A stretch of 64,000 nucleotides of DNA from positions 1,364,001 to 1,428,000 of the forward strand of contig NZ_CP170508.1 in the NCBI RefSeq assembly GCF_052055875.1. Direction: 5' to 3'. The notes beneath the pieces are model-generated. The model was not told the origin of the DNA, did no database searches, and was given only the letters and a program-made list of their open reading frames with translations. Within the stretch, counting starts at the first letter, position 1; the number at the start of each line of letters is the position of its first letter. The DNA is from Methanosphaerula subterraneus (GTDB lineage Archaea > Halobacteriota > Methanomicrobia > Methanomicrobiales > Methanospirillaceae). Below are positions 1 to 7,895 of the stretch, piece by piece. The position numbers were made by a program, and so were the translations under genes.

Positions 1-458
1 GCCCGCGCCTGCCTCAGATTGAAATGACTGAGGACGGCCACGCCGGTCCGGACGACCGTTCCGAAGAAGGAGTCCGGGTAGTAGATCGCAGCAGACTCCT
101 CCAGGTGGTCCAGGTAGTCAAAGACCACCGGAACCCCGGCAAAGTTCGCAACCAGCGAGGGAAAGATGTTGCTCGAGAGGATCACATCGATCTTCTCCCG
201 CTTCACAATCTCCCGGATCTTCATCAGGTGAGCCGGGCCGTTGAGCAGGTAATGGGAGGAGAGACCGGCGGGTGAGAAGGCGTCTCCGTCCACAAGGGTG
301 CACCGGGTGGTCCGGGCGGGGAAACCGTCGAACTGTTTGAGGTGAAAGTTCAGCACAAAGATCGAATGCTCTTCTGCAAGGATATCAAAGATGAAGTTGA
401 GCCTGTTCGGGACAGGGTGCCGTAGCCAGTCGGTTGTCGGGATGACGAGTATCTTCAT
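1..458 (-). CDS. Glycosyltransferase-like protein, 3' end outside window (partial)
   Basis: The visible 152 residues begin MKILVIPTTDWLRHPVPNR and run off the left edge of the window, so the C-terminal catalytic half is not seen. The N-terminal part, with a beta-strand start, an asparagine-rich second strand and the stretch VFDYLDHLEESAA, resembles the acceptor-binding Rossmann domain of GT-B (GT4-type) glycosyltransferases. It is divergent from the UDP-GlcNAc 2-epimerase gene, and a GT4 transferase follows that, so a role in surface glycan or glycolipid assembly at the cytoplasmic face of the membrane is inferred. Family assignment is moderate because the nucleotide-sugar-binding domain is missing. 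Confidence 0.6.
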   Translation of the reverse strand, partial: MKILVIPTTDWLRHPVPNRLNFIFDILAEEHSIFVLNFHLKQFDGFPARTTRCTLVDGDAFSPAGLSSHYLLNGPAHLMKIREIVKREKIDVILSSNIFPSLVANFAGVPVVFDYLDHLEESAAIYYPDSFFGTVVRTGVAVLSHFNLRQAR

Positions 459-513
459 AACAACTCCTGATCACGGCGAATCTGATATGAGCGCCATGAC
501 CAATCTGTCGGTA

Positions 514-525
514 TCTGTATACAGA
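514..525. repeat. 12-bp palindrome in the divergent promoter region
   Basis: TCTGTATACAGA is a perfect 12-base palindrome lying between the two divergent glycan genes, about 100 bases before the epimerase start. Its 10-base core CTGTATACAG occurs again at 1928-1937 inside the following glycosyltransferase gene. It could be an operator, but nothing else in the sequence supports this. Confidence 0.3.
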
Positions 526-625
526 GATGGAAGTGTGGTCGGTAAATGGTTTCGGACCATCCCCTGGTGAAACACCGGGGTTATATCTGCGAAGAGGACG
601 AACCATTCTGGTATCTGGAACCATC

Positions 626-1702
626 ATGATCACCCTTGTTCTTGGCACCAGGCCTGAGATCATCAAGTTCTCCCCTGTGATCCGGGCCGCTGAAGCGGCA
701 GCGATCGACTACTGTGTGATTCACACCGGCCAGCACTACTCGTTTGAGATGGACCAGGTCTTCTTCGCCGAGCTGAACCTGCCTGCACCGGCCTTCAACC
801 TGGACGTCGGTTCCGGCACCCATGCGGTCCAGACCGGAGCGATCATGGCCGGGGTCGAGCGGGTCCTCTTAGAGCAGGGCAGCAGCGAGGTGCTGGTGCA
901 GGGGGACACCAACACCGTCCTCGCCGGGGCGCTGGCCGCAAAGAAACTCCAGATCAGGGTCGGCCACGTCGAGGCCGGCCTCAGGTCCTTCGATCGGAGG
1001 ATGCCCGAGGAGATCAACCGGGTGGTCGCCGATCATATCGCCGATCACCTCTTTGCCCCGACCGAGACATCCCGGAGCAATCTACTCGCAGAGGGGATCG
1101 CTGACGAGAAGATCACGGTCACCGGCAACACAATCGTGGACGCGCTGTACCAGAACCGGAGGATCGCTGAGGAGAAGTGCTCCACCCTGCAGGCGATGGG
1201 ACTGAAGAAGAGAGAGTACCTGCTGGCGACGGTTCACCGCGCAGAGAACGTGGACACCCGCGAACGGCTGACCGGCGTGCTGAAAGGGCTGGCCAGGGTC
1301 CATACCGATACCGGGCTCCCGGTGATCGTGCCGGTCCATCCCAGGACCGCGAAGATGATCACACAGTTCAACCTCGATCCAGAGGGGGTCGAACTGGTCC
1401 CGCCGCAGGGGTTCTTAGCGTTCCTGCAGCTCGAGGCAGAGGCAGCACTGGTGCTGACCGACTCAGGGGGCGTGCAGGAGGAGACCTGCATCTTAAAGGT
1501 CCCCTGCGTGACCCTGCGGGAGAACACCGAGCGGCCGGAGACGATCGCTGTCGGGGCCAATCTGCTGGCCGGCACCGATCCTGCGAGGATCCAGCAGGCA
1601 GCCACCGAGATGCTCGGGCGCGACAGGGACTGGATCAACCCGTTCGGGGATGGCAAAGCAGGGGAACGGATCCTGCGGGTCTGTACGGCCGAACAGCAAT
1701 AA
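626..1702 (+). CDS. wecB: UDP-N-acetylglucosamine 2-epimerase (non-hydrolysing)
   Basis: The 358-residue protein interconverts UDP-GlcNAc and UDP-ManNAc in the cytoplasm, supplying ManNAc-type sugars for surface glycans. It shows the family N-terminus MITLVLGTRPEIIKFSPV, the GQHYSFEMD segment, VQGDTNTVLAGA, HVEAGLRSFDRRMPEEINR, and the C-terminal LTDSGGVQEE and RENTERPE signatures. Length fits the family. The reading frame is open upstream to 527, but I chose ATG 626 because the conserved fold begins there and a TATA-like element (TTATAT, about 579-585) lies roughly 40 bases before it. The next gene starts 21 bases downstream, suggesting co-transcription with the GT4 transferase. Confidence 0.92.
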   Translation: MITLVLGTRPEIIKFSPVIRAAEAAAIDYCVIHTGQHYSFEMDQVFFAELNLPAPAFNLDVGSGTHAVQTGAIMAGVERVLLEQGSSEVLVQGDTNTVLAGALAAKKLQIRVGHVEAGLRSFDRRMPEEINRVVADHIADHLFAPTETSRSNLLAEGIADEKITVTGNTIVDALYQNRRIAEEKCSTLQAMGLKKREYLLATVHRAENVDTRERLTGVLKGLARVHTDTGLPVIVPVHPRTAKMITQFNLDPEGVELVPPQGFLAFLQLEAEAALVLTDSGGVQEETCILKVPCVTLRENTERPETIAVGANLLAGTDPARIQQAATEMLGRDRDWINPFGDGKAGERILRVCTAEQQ

Positions 1703-1723
1703 AGGAGACTGGGGGACACTCTC

Positions 1724-2908
1724 ATGAAGATTCAGTTACAGAATGAGTTCTTCTACCCACGGATCGGGGGAATCGAGACACATCTGTACAACGCTGCAAG
1801 GACATTCATCGCGCTTGGGGATCAGCCCACCATCCTCTGTTCACAACATGCCCCTGAACTGCCGGCCCGGGATGAGTACGAGCAGATCCCAATTATCCGA
1901 CATCCAGCCTGGGCATTCCCGGGCCCCCTGTATACAGTCAAGCCGCTTGCCTTTACACACGCCCTCACACGATATATGCACCACAATAAGGGGGATTATG
2001 ATGCGATTTGGGCGGGACATCCCTATTATGCGCACGCCTCTTCAAAGGTCTACAAGGAGATCCCCGTCGTCTACGTACAGGCGGCGGTGTATCCGAAGGT
2101 CCTGGACTTTCTCGCCGGCGGTCTGAACCGCATCGAACAGATGGGGTTCAGACTCTTCAACCCCCAGAACTACCAGATCGAGAAGAAGGCCATAGGAGAG
2201 GTTGATCGGGTGGTCACCATCAGCACCGCAAGGATGACGGAGATCATCGATTATTACGGTGTCGACAGGGATAGATTCAACGTTGTTCCGCCAGGCATCG
2301 ACCTCGAGAGGTTCTTCCCCCGGGAACCAGACAGGAACCTGCTCACTGAACTCGGGATACCGGAGGAGTCCAGGGTCATCCTCACCGTCTGCAGGTTGAG
2401 TCCTGAGAAGAATGTGCGGATGCTCATTGAAGCGTTCAATCATATGAACCGGCCCGACTGCTACCTGGTCATCGTCGGAGATGGTGTTGAACGAACGGAT
2501 CTTGAAGATCTCGCATCAAAGACAGGATATTCGGATCAGGTCAGGTTCACCGGACTCAGAACAGATACCGAGCCGTTCTACACCATTGCAGATGTATTTG
2601 TGCTCCCCTCCACGTATGAAGGGTTTGGCCTGGTCTATCTGGAGGCTATGGCATCAGGTGTACCCTGCATCGGGCTGAAGAGCGATTATCCCAGAACAAT
2701 TGTGGCCACTGAGGAGATCATTTTGGACAGAATTACGGGACTGGTCTCCCTCAACTCCAGCCAGGACCTCGCCGGGAATATCTCGACCCTCCTGGATGAT
2801 GACGAGCTCCACCGGAGATGCGCTGAGGCATCCCGCCGACGCTGTGAAACCACCTACTCCTGGAGAGAACATATCAAATCGATGAAAGCGATCATCGATT
2901 CGATCTGA
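1724..2908 (+). CDS. GT4 family glycosyltransferase
   Basis: A 394-residue GT-B fold enzyme expected to move a sugar from a nucleotide donor to a lipid- or glycan-linked acceptor. The N-terminal domain carries the family pattern FFYPRIGGIETHLYN (about residues 9-23). The C-terminal domain has VVPPGIDLERF, ILTVCRLSPEKNVRMLIEAF and the EX7E donor-site motif in STYEGFGLVYLEAMASGVP (about 297-315). No signal peptide or membrane span is evident, so it acts in the cytosol or peripherally on the membrane. It follows the epimerase gene by 21 bases. Donor and acceptor cannot be read from sequence. Confidence 0.85.
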   Translation: MKIQLQNEFFYPRIGGIETHLYNAARTFIALGDQPTILCSQHAPELPARDEYEQIPIIRHPAWAFPGPLYTVKPLAFTHALTRYMHHNKGDYDAIWAGHPYYAHASSKVYKEIPVVYVQAAVYPKVLDFLAGGLNRIEQMGFRLFNPQNYQIEKKAIGEVDRVVTISTARMTEIIDYYGVDRDRFNVVPPGIDLERFFPREPDRNLLTELGIPEESRVILTVCRLSPEKNVRMLIEAFNHMNRPDCYLVIVGDGVERTDLEDLASKTGYSDQVRFTGLRTDTEPFYTIADVFVLPSTYEGFGLVYLEAMASGVPCIGLKSDYPRTIVATEEIILDRITGLVSLNSSQDLAGNISTLLDDDELHRRCAEASRRRCETTYSWREHIKSMKAIIDSI

Positions 2909-3033
2909 GCCCTCTCTTTCAAGGCTTCCCACAATGTCACTTCAGCATACTCACAATCTATGAGACCGGTGCCTTCCCCACCATCCGGCGAGGTAAAAAA
3001 AGATAGGGAGGGAGATCGATCATAGGAGAGAGA

Positions 3034-4011
3034 ATGACCAGACGCTGCTCTGTGATCCGGGGACCGATCTTCTCGGCCCATGACCTCTGCCTCCATGACG
3101 AGTGCAGCACACGGCTTCGTGACCTGGAGGCAGCCATCCCCCGGGGCGTGGTGACGCACGATCCGGTGATGGCCACAGTGGATGACCTGCTGACCGTCCA
3201 CGATCCCCACTATGTCAGGATGATCAGGTCGCTCTGCAGCGAGGGCGGCGTCCACTACCTCGACCCGTCCACCTACCTGACTGCAGAATCGTTCACCGTC
3301 GCCTCATATGCAGCAGGATCGGCCATCGAAGCTGTTCTACGGGCGCTGGACGGGGAGCACTGTTTCGCCCTAGTCAGGCCGCCCGGGCACCATGCAGAAC
3401 CCGATCGGGCGATGGGATTCTGTCTCTTCAACAATGCTGCGATCGCAGCGACCTATCTGCAGAGAAGAGGGATGCGGGTCGCGATCGTGGACTGGGACCT
3501 GCACCACGGCAACGGCACTCAGAAGATCTTCTACAGTTCCGACCAGGTCCTCTACTGTTCGATTCACCAGCAGAACACGTTCCCCGGCACCGGCTGGATC
3601 GATGAGATCGGCACCGGCGCCGGCAAGGGGTTCACCCTGAACGCCCCCATCCAGCCGGGCGCGACCATCGCCGATTACCGGCTGGTCTTTGAAGAGATCT
3701 TTGGTGCCGCGATCGAACGGTTCCGACCTGACCTTGTGATCGTATCAGCAGGACAGGACCCCCTCGGCGATGACCCCAAGAGCGGAATGCTCCTTCGCCC
3801 TCCCGACTTTGGGGCAATGGCCGGGATGCTCGCGAAGACGGTGGAGACCCCCCTCGCCCTGGTGCTGGAGGGGGGGTACGGCCCGTCCCATCAGCTGGCG
3901 ATCACCAGCATACTCAGCGCTCTGCAGGGGAAGCAGCAGGACGATGAGGTCGAAAGTGCACCGCTCAGGTCGACCAGAGCGATCGTGTCAATGCTGAAGA
4001 GACTGATCTGA
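3034..4011 (+). CDS. Histone deacetylase-like zinc amidohydrolase (AcuC/HDAC family)
   Basis: The 325-residue protein belongs to the arginase/deacetylase fold that removes acetyl groups from lysine or polyamine amides using zinc. Visible signatures are VRPPGHHAEPDRAMGFCLFN with the tandem catalytic histidines, DWDLHHGNGTQ with the Asp-X-His zinc ligands, SAGQD with the third zinc Asp, and the ALVLEGGYG tail. Start ATG 3034 is preceded by AGGAGAG at 3024-3030. It stands alone, with a gap before it and a convergent YcaO gene 4 bases after it. Substrate could be acetyl-lysine on chromatin proteins or acetylpolyamines; the sequence does not decide. Confidence 0.88.
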   Translation: MTRRCSVIRGPIFSAHDLCLHDECSTRLRDLEAAIPRGVVTHDPVMATVDDLLTVHDPHYVRMIRSLCSEGGVHYLDPSTYLTAESFTVASYAAGSAIEAVLRALDGEHCFALVRPPGHHAEPDRAMGFCLFNNAAIAATYLQRRGMRVAIVDWDLHHGNGTQKIFYSSDQVLYCSIHQQNTFPGTGWIDEIGTGAGKGFTLNAPIQPGATIADYRLVFEEIFGAAIERFRPDLVIVSAGQDPLGDDPKSGMLLRPPDFGAMAGMLAKTVETPLALVLEGGYGPSHQLAITSILSALQGKQQDDEVESAPLRSTRAIVSMLKRLI

Positions 4012-4015
4012 CCGG

Positions 4016-5182
4016 TCACCGGGAGCGCCGGACCCGATCGGGATGCTGGTGGGTGACCTCAAACCCGGGGATCACCACCCGCACCACAGGGATATCGGTC
4101 TTCTGCAGGTCGCAGACACAGATCCGATCGGCATGCCCCTCGACGGCACTGCAGAGCGCCTTGATATCGTCATCAAAGTATTCGGTAGAGAGGTCGGGAA
4201 CATCAGCGATGGAGATCGTTTCTGCCGGGGCGAACCATTCGTGATTGATCCGCTTCATCCGGTCGTACCCTGCCCTCCGAATAAGCGCGTCTCGTTCAGG
4301 TTCATTGTCGCGATAATAGAGCCTGACCGCCCGCCCCTGTGCAGCCTCGGTCAGGGCGTGCTGGGCCGCGATCGAGGGGGAAGGGTGAGTCGCCGCCCCC
4401 ATCACCAGCAATGTGGGATCCCGGGTCTGCTGATCGTCGGCCGCTGCCGCGACCGTCGGCACTCCGGTCCTCCCGTCGAGCAACCAGAGGGTGACGGCGA
4501 CCCCCGCCTTCTCAAACCGCTCCAGCAACGCTGCCGCAGCAGGGTCGTCATCGACCTGCAGCCGCCGCCCCATCGAGCGGGTCCGCTCGGCAACACTCAG
4601 CGCGTCCAGCTCGATCACCTCGCAGATACCTTCAACGATCGCCTCTTCCGACACATTACCCGCTGCAAGCCCCCAGGGGTCGCTTGGATAGAGCGCGGTC
4701 GTCATCCCGCGGGTGTCATAGGGGTGGATCACCGCATTGGAGGGGACAGCCACCTCCTCCTGGCCGAGCAGGTCCCAGCCTTTGGACCAGTGGAGCGGCT
4801 CGCACATCTCGACGGTCCGTGGAAGGATCAGTTCCTCAGGGTCGACGGCCCGGGCGATACCGATCTGTTCGAGACTCCCGAATTGAAGTGGTTCACCCCG
4901 GTACTCGGCAGAGTAGCGTTCAAGTGCCTCCATCTTCAGCGCGACAGTCGCCTGCAGCAGGTCCTGGCCGGCATGGATCAGCATCACGACGTCCCGGGCG
5001 CCGGCCCGCTCTGCAGCCATACAGGGGATTCCAAGCCTGTCGATATCGGTGATCTCTCTGACCGATTCGAGCCCGATCCCTTCCATCAGCGGCTGCACCC
5101 GCCGATCGGTCTCCTCCGGCGGGACTGCCCGGTGGGTCCCGGCATAGAACTCTTTTCGCTGGTGCAGGATTTGATTCATCAT
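4016..5182 (-). CDS. Divergent YcaO-family protein (methanogenesis marker 1-like, McrA glycine thioamidation type)
   Basis: The 388-residue protein has the N-terminus typical of methanogenesis marker protein 1, including AGTHRAVPPEET (14-25) and TDIDRLGIP (45-53). In that family YcaO uses ATP to convert a glycine of methyl-coenzyme M reductase McrA to thioglycine, with TfuA and a sulfur donor. ATP-site motifs are MEALERYSAE (84-93), GLAAGN (171-176) and EVIELDA (188-194). Two places look altered: the usual Gly-Lys-Gly stretch before the first motif reads HAGQDLLQA (70-78), and the usual Glu-Arg-Asp is Glu-Leu-Asp. No TfuA gene is nearby. It may be the housekeeping enzyme or a diverged paralogue. 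Confidence 0.72.
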   Translation of the reverse strand: MMNQILHQRKEFYAGTHRAVPPEETDRRVQPLMEGIGLESVREITDIDRLGIPCMAAERAGARDVVMLIHAGQDLLQATVALKMEALERYSAEYRGEPLQFGSLEQIGIARAVDPEELILPRTVEMCEPLHWSKGWDLLGQEEVAVPSNAVIHPYDTRGMTTALYPSDPWGLAAGNVSEEAIVEGICEVIELDALSVAERTRSMGRRLQVDDDPAAAALLERFEKAGVAVTLWLLDGRTGVPTVAAAADDQQTRDPTLLVMGAATHPSPSIAAQHALTEAAQGRAVRLYYRDNEPERDALIRRAGYDRMKRINHEWFAPAETISIADVPDLSTEYFDDDIKALCSAVEGHADRICVCDLQKTDIPVVRVVIPGFEVTHQHPDRVRRSR

Positions 5183-5232
5183 CAGTAGTCTGCATGCTCA
5201 AATTTTATATGTTCTCGTGGCGATGCTCCTCT

Positions 5233-5520
5233 ATGGATCAGGATCAGATCGCCGTCGGGATGCAGGTGCGATACCCGCGGACGGGCACCACCGGTGCAGT
5301 CGTCTCGCTCACCACGATCAGGGGGGACCTGTACGCCGAGGTGGAGACCACCCACCTCCTCTACCGGGTCGATCAGCTGATCGCTGCCGAGGCGAAGGCG
5401 CAGACCGGTGAGGAGGAGAAGCAGGATATCAGGACCATCCTCGAGAAGGAACGGGAGGCCCTGACCCGTCTGGACGGCTCGCAGATCGAGACCGACAACA
5501 GCTGCGAAGGTGGTGGATAG
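5233..5520 (+). CDS. DUF2098 family protein
   Basis: A 95-residue protein of the methanogen-restricted DUF2098 family, function unknown. It begins MDQDQIAVGMQVRYPRTGTTGAVV, a small beta-barrel-like domain resembling RNA- or protein-binding SH3 folds, and ends in an acidic helix (EEEKQDIRTILEKEREAL) and a short loose tail. An upstream in-frame ATG at 5194 exists, but the conserved domain starts at 5233. It is divergent from the YcaO gene, 50 bases apart, so the two may share a promoter region. A stem-loop and T-run follow at 5576-5599. Confidence 0.7.
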   Translation: MDQDQIAVGMQVRYPRTGTTGAVVSLTTIRGDLYAEVETTHLLYRVDQLIAAEAKAQTGEEEKQDIRTILEKEREALTRLDGSQIETDNSCEGGG

Positions 5521-5575
5521 AACTACGCATGGTGGGGCGTCAGGACAGGGGACGTAGGATTCGCCTCACCAGGTA

Positions 5576-5599
5576 CGGGCACGATGCCCGTCGGTTTTT
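5576..5599 (+). terminator. Stem-loop followed by T-run after the DUF2098 gene
   Basis: CGGGCA (5576-5581) pairs with TGCCCG (5585-5590) around a three-base loop, and six T residues follow at 5594-5599. The shape is like an intrinsic terminator; in archaea the T-run alone is usually the main signal. It lies 56 bases after the DUF2098 stop and before the convergent nikR 3' end. Confidence 0.5.
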
Positions 5600-5640
5600 T
5601 GGATATTAAAAAAAGAGGATACTGATCCGCCGATCCCCGT

Positions 5641-6063
5641 TCACTCGTCAATCGGGATCGTGGTCAACTTCACCGACTCGACCCCTTTCTGGGACATCAG
5701 CCGTTCTGCAAGGTCTTTGAGTTGTGTTCCGTCCCCATGGACCAGAATCACCTCAAGACACCGATTATGGGAGACATGAGAGTGGAGCGAGGCCTGGATG
5801 ATCCCCATGAAATCATGCTGGATATCGGTCAACATCGGGAGGAGCCCCCGCTGATCATGATCATAGATCATCGTGATCACGCCCTGTCGTTCACCCTTCA
5901 CATCCGACATCCACCGATAGTATGTGATATAATTCCTGATCGCATCCCGGATCCCTTCTGACCGCGAAGAGTACCCCCTGATTGTGATGATCTCATCGAA
6001 CCTGTCGAGCAGGTTCTTAGGAAGCGATATTCCTATCCGTGAAAGTTCAGTCTCCATCGGCAT
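5641..6063 (-). CDS. nikR: Nickel-responsive transcriptional regulator NikR
   Basis: The 140-residue protein has an N-terminal ribbon-helix-helix DNA-binding domain (RIGISLPKNLLDRFDEII, about 9-26; SSRSEGIRDAIRNYI, 32-46) and a C-terminal ACT-like metal-sensing domain. The high-affinity nickel ligands are all present with the spacing of E. coli NikR: His83, His94, His96 and Cys102 here match His76, His87, His89 and Cys95. With nickel bound the tetramer represses nickel uptake genes; a methanogen needs nickel for F430 and hydrogenases. A second start, Met3, is possible. An inverted repeat lies in its own promoter (6137-6157), suggesting autoregulation. No nickel transporter is in the window. 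Confidence 0.9.
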   Translation of the reverse strand: MPMETELSRIGISLPKNLLDRFDEIITIRGYSSRSEGIRDAIRNYITYYRWMSDVKGERQGVITMIYDHDQRGLLPMLTDIQHDFMGIIQASLHSHVSHNRCLEVILVHGDGTQLKDLAERLMSQKGVESVKLTTIPIDE

Positions 6064-6119
6064 ATGGCACTACCTGATCAGACATCTGTCTGCGCATTTA
6101 TCTGGTTGGGGGCCATCGT

Positions 6120-6157
6120 ATTAATAATTTTTAAAAAGTAACATGATTTGTGTTACT
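6120..6157 (-). promoter_or_regulatory. nikR promoter with 7-bp inverted repeat (candidate NikR operator)
   Basis: AGTAACA (6137-6143) and TGTTACT (6151-6157) form a perfect inverted repeat with a 7-base spacer. Read on the minus strand it sits immediately upstream of an AT-rich TATA-like element (about 6120-6136), where transcription factor B would contact DNA. A repressor bound here would block the nikR promoter. The spacing differs from the E. coli NikR operator (GTATGA-N16-TCATAC). Confidence 0.5.
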
Positions 6158-6275
6158 GAAAATCCTGCCGGCCCCAGACCGACTATCAGTGCCGGCAATT
6201 GGAAGGGACTGACCCTACCGCACCGTGCATGTATAAGTATCAGCATTATACATAGAATAAGGAGGTTCGAAGTTT

Positions 6276-7511
6276 TTGCCTGATGAAACAATACCCAGTG
6301 TCAACATAGGGGTCGTGGGACACGTCGACCACGGCAAGACCACCCTTGTCAATGCGCTGACCGGTACCTGGACCGACCGGCACAGTGAAGAGATGAAACG
6401 AGGAATCTCAATTCGTCTCGGTTATGCAGACGCGACATTCTATAAGTGCAACAGCTGCAAAGGTTCCGACGCCTACACCACGTCCCCGACCTGCCCGAAC
6501 TGTGGCGGAACAGCCGTCCCGTTCCGTGCAGTATCATTCGTGGACGCACCTGGCCACGAGACACTGATGGCCACGATGCTCTCTGGATCAGCCCTGATGG
6601 ACGGGGCCATGCTGGTCATCTCTGCCAATGAGAACTGCCCACAGCCCCAGACCAAGGAGCACCTGATGGCGCTGGAACTGGTCGGAATCAAGAAGATCGT
6701 CATCGTCCAGAACAAGATCGATGTGGTGACGCAGAAGGACGCGCTGCAGCACTACCAGCAGATCAAGGACTTTATCAAGGGCACGATCGCCGAAGGGGCA
6801 CCGATCGTCCCGATCTCTGCACAGAAGAATATCAATATGGGGGCACTCGTCGAGGCGCTCGATCAGACGATTCCAGTCCCCAAACGCGATCCGACAGCCA
6901 CGCCGCTGATGCTGATCGCACGTTCGTTCGATATCAACAAGCCCGGAGGATCCTGGAAGGACGTGAAAGGCGGTGTAATCGGTGGATCGCTGATTGCAGG
7001 TATCTTCAAGGAGGGCGATGACATCGAGATCCGACCGGGCCGGCAGGTCCAGGTCGAGAACAGGGTGCGCTGGGAACCCATCGAGACCAAGATCGTCTCG
7101 ATCAACACCGGCTCGAAGAAGGTCGTTGAAGCGACCCCCGGCGGACTGCTCGGGATCGCGACGAAACTCGACCCTGCCCTTACCAAGAGCGATACGCTTG
7201 CCGGCCAGGTGGCAGGTCTCGCCGGATCGCTGCCTCCGATCCGGGACAAACTGAGGTTCAAGGTGATGCTGATGGAGCGCGTGGTCGGCGCCACCAGCGA
7301 ACTGAAGATCGAACCGCTGAAGTTCAACGAACCGCTGATGCTCTCAGTGGGGACGGCAGTGACGGTCGGGGTCGTCACCACCACCAAGAAGGAGACGGTC
7401 GAGGTGACCCTGAAGAGACCGGTCTGCGTCGCGGCCGGAGAACGGATCGCTATCAGCCGCCAGGTCGGTGCACGATGGCGGCTGATCGGGATGGGGATTC
7501 TGCTCGAGTGA
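6276..7511 (+). CDS. eif2g: Translation initiation factor aIF2 subunit gamma
   Basis: The 411-residue GTPase is the core of aIF2, which carries initiator Met-tRNA to the small ribosomal subunit. It shows GHVDHGKTTL (P-loop, about 14-23), the archaeal/eukaryal zinc knuckle with Cys pairs in CNSCKG and CPNCGG, VDAPGHETLM (G3) and VQNKID (G4), followed by beta-barrel domains 2 and 3. The start is an unusual TTG at 6276, decided by a strong AAGGAGGT at 6259-6266, and a TATA-like GTATAAGTAT near 6231-6240. It heads a compact string of translation and transcription genes; the next gene overlaps its stop codon. Confidence 0.96.
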   Translation: MPDETIPSVNIGVVGHVDHGKTTLVNALTGTWTDRHSEEMKRGISIRLGYADATFYKCNSCKGSDAYTTSPTCPNCGGTAVPFRAVSFVDAPGHETLMATMLSGSALMDGAMLVISANENCPQPQTKEHLMALELVGIKKIVIVQNKIDVVTQKDALQHYQQIKDFIKGTIAEGAPIVPISAQKNINMGALVEALDQTIPVPKRDPTATPLMLIARSFDINKPGGSWKDVKGGVIGGSLIAGIFKEGDDIEIRPGRQVQVENRVRWEPIETKIVSINTGSKKVVEATPGGLLGIATKLDPALTKSDTLAGQVAGLAGSLPPIRDKLRFKVMLMERVVGATSELKIEPLKFNEPLMLSVGTAVTVGVVTTTKKETVEVTLKRPVCVAAGERIAISRQVGARWRLIGMGILLE

Positions 7512-7888
7512 AGGTCCTGATCGATGCCAACGCACTGATGATGCCGGCCCAGTTCCGGGTCGACCTCTTCGGCGAGCTGACACGTCTGATTGGGACGCAC
7601 GAGCCACTGGTGCTCGAGGATGTCGTCACCGAACTGCGCGGGCTCTCCCTCTGCAGGGGAAAGAACGGGGCTGCGGCCCGATGCGGGCTGGCGATGGCAG
7701 AACAGTGCACCATTGTCACCGGCACCAGTACGGCTCCGCAGGTGGATGACCGGATCATCGCGTATGCATACGAACACCAGTGCCCTGTAGTCACCAACGA
7801 CCGACGGATGCGCAGGCTGCTGCTGATCGAGGGCATCCCTGTTATTGGGATGAGAAAACAGAGAACTATGGAATTTATCAGGGGATAG
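7508..7888 (+). CDS. PIN-domain protein (Fcf1/Utp24-like ribonuclease)
   Basis: The 126-residue protein starts with KVLIDANALMMPAQF, the first acidic strand of a PIN domain, and has the later acidic residues in VDDRIIAYA and TNDRRM. PIN domains are Mg/Mn-dependent ribonucleases; archaeal homologues encoded between aIF2-gamma and RNA polymerase subunit E are related to eukaryotic Fcf1/Utp24, which cuts pre-18S rRNA. A role in rRNA maturation is therefore inferred. The GTG start at 7508 overlaps the aIF2-gamma stop (7509-7511), a strong sign of translational coupling. Confidence 0.85.
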   Translation: MKVLIDANALMMPAQFRVDLFGELTRLIGTHEPLVLEDVVTELRGLSLCRGKNGAAARCGLAMAEQCTIVTGTSTAPQVDDRIIAYAYEHQCPVVTNDRRMRRLLLIEGIPVIGMRKQRTMEFIRG

Positions 7889-7895
7889 AAGAAGC

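Noticed and set aside
4043..5188. A 381-codon open frame on the plus strand
   Set aside because: It is antisense to the YcaO gene, resembles no family and is Pro/Arg/Gly-rich, as expected for the complement of a GC-rich gene.
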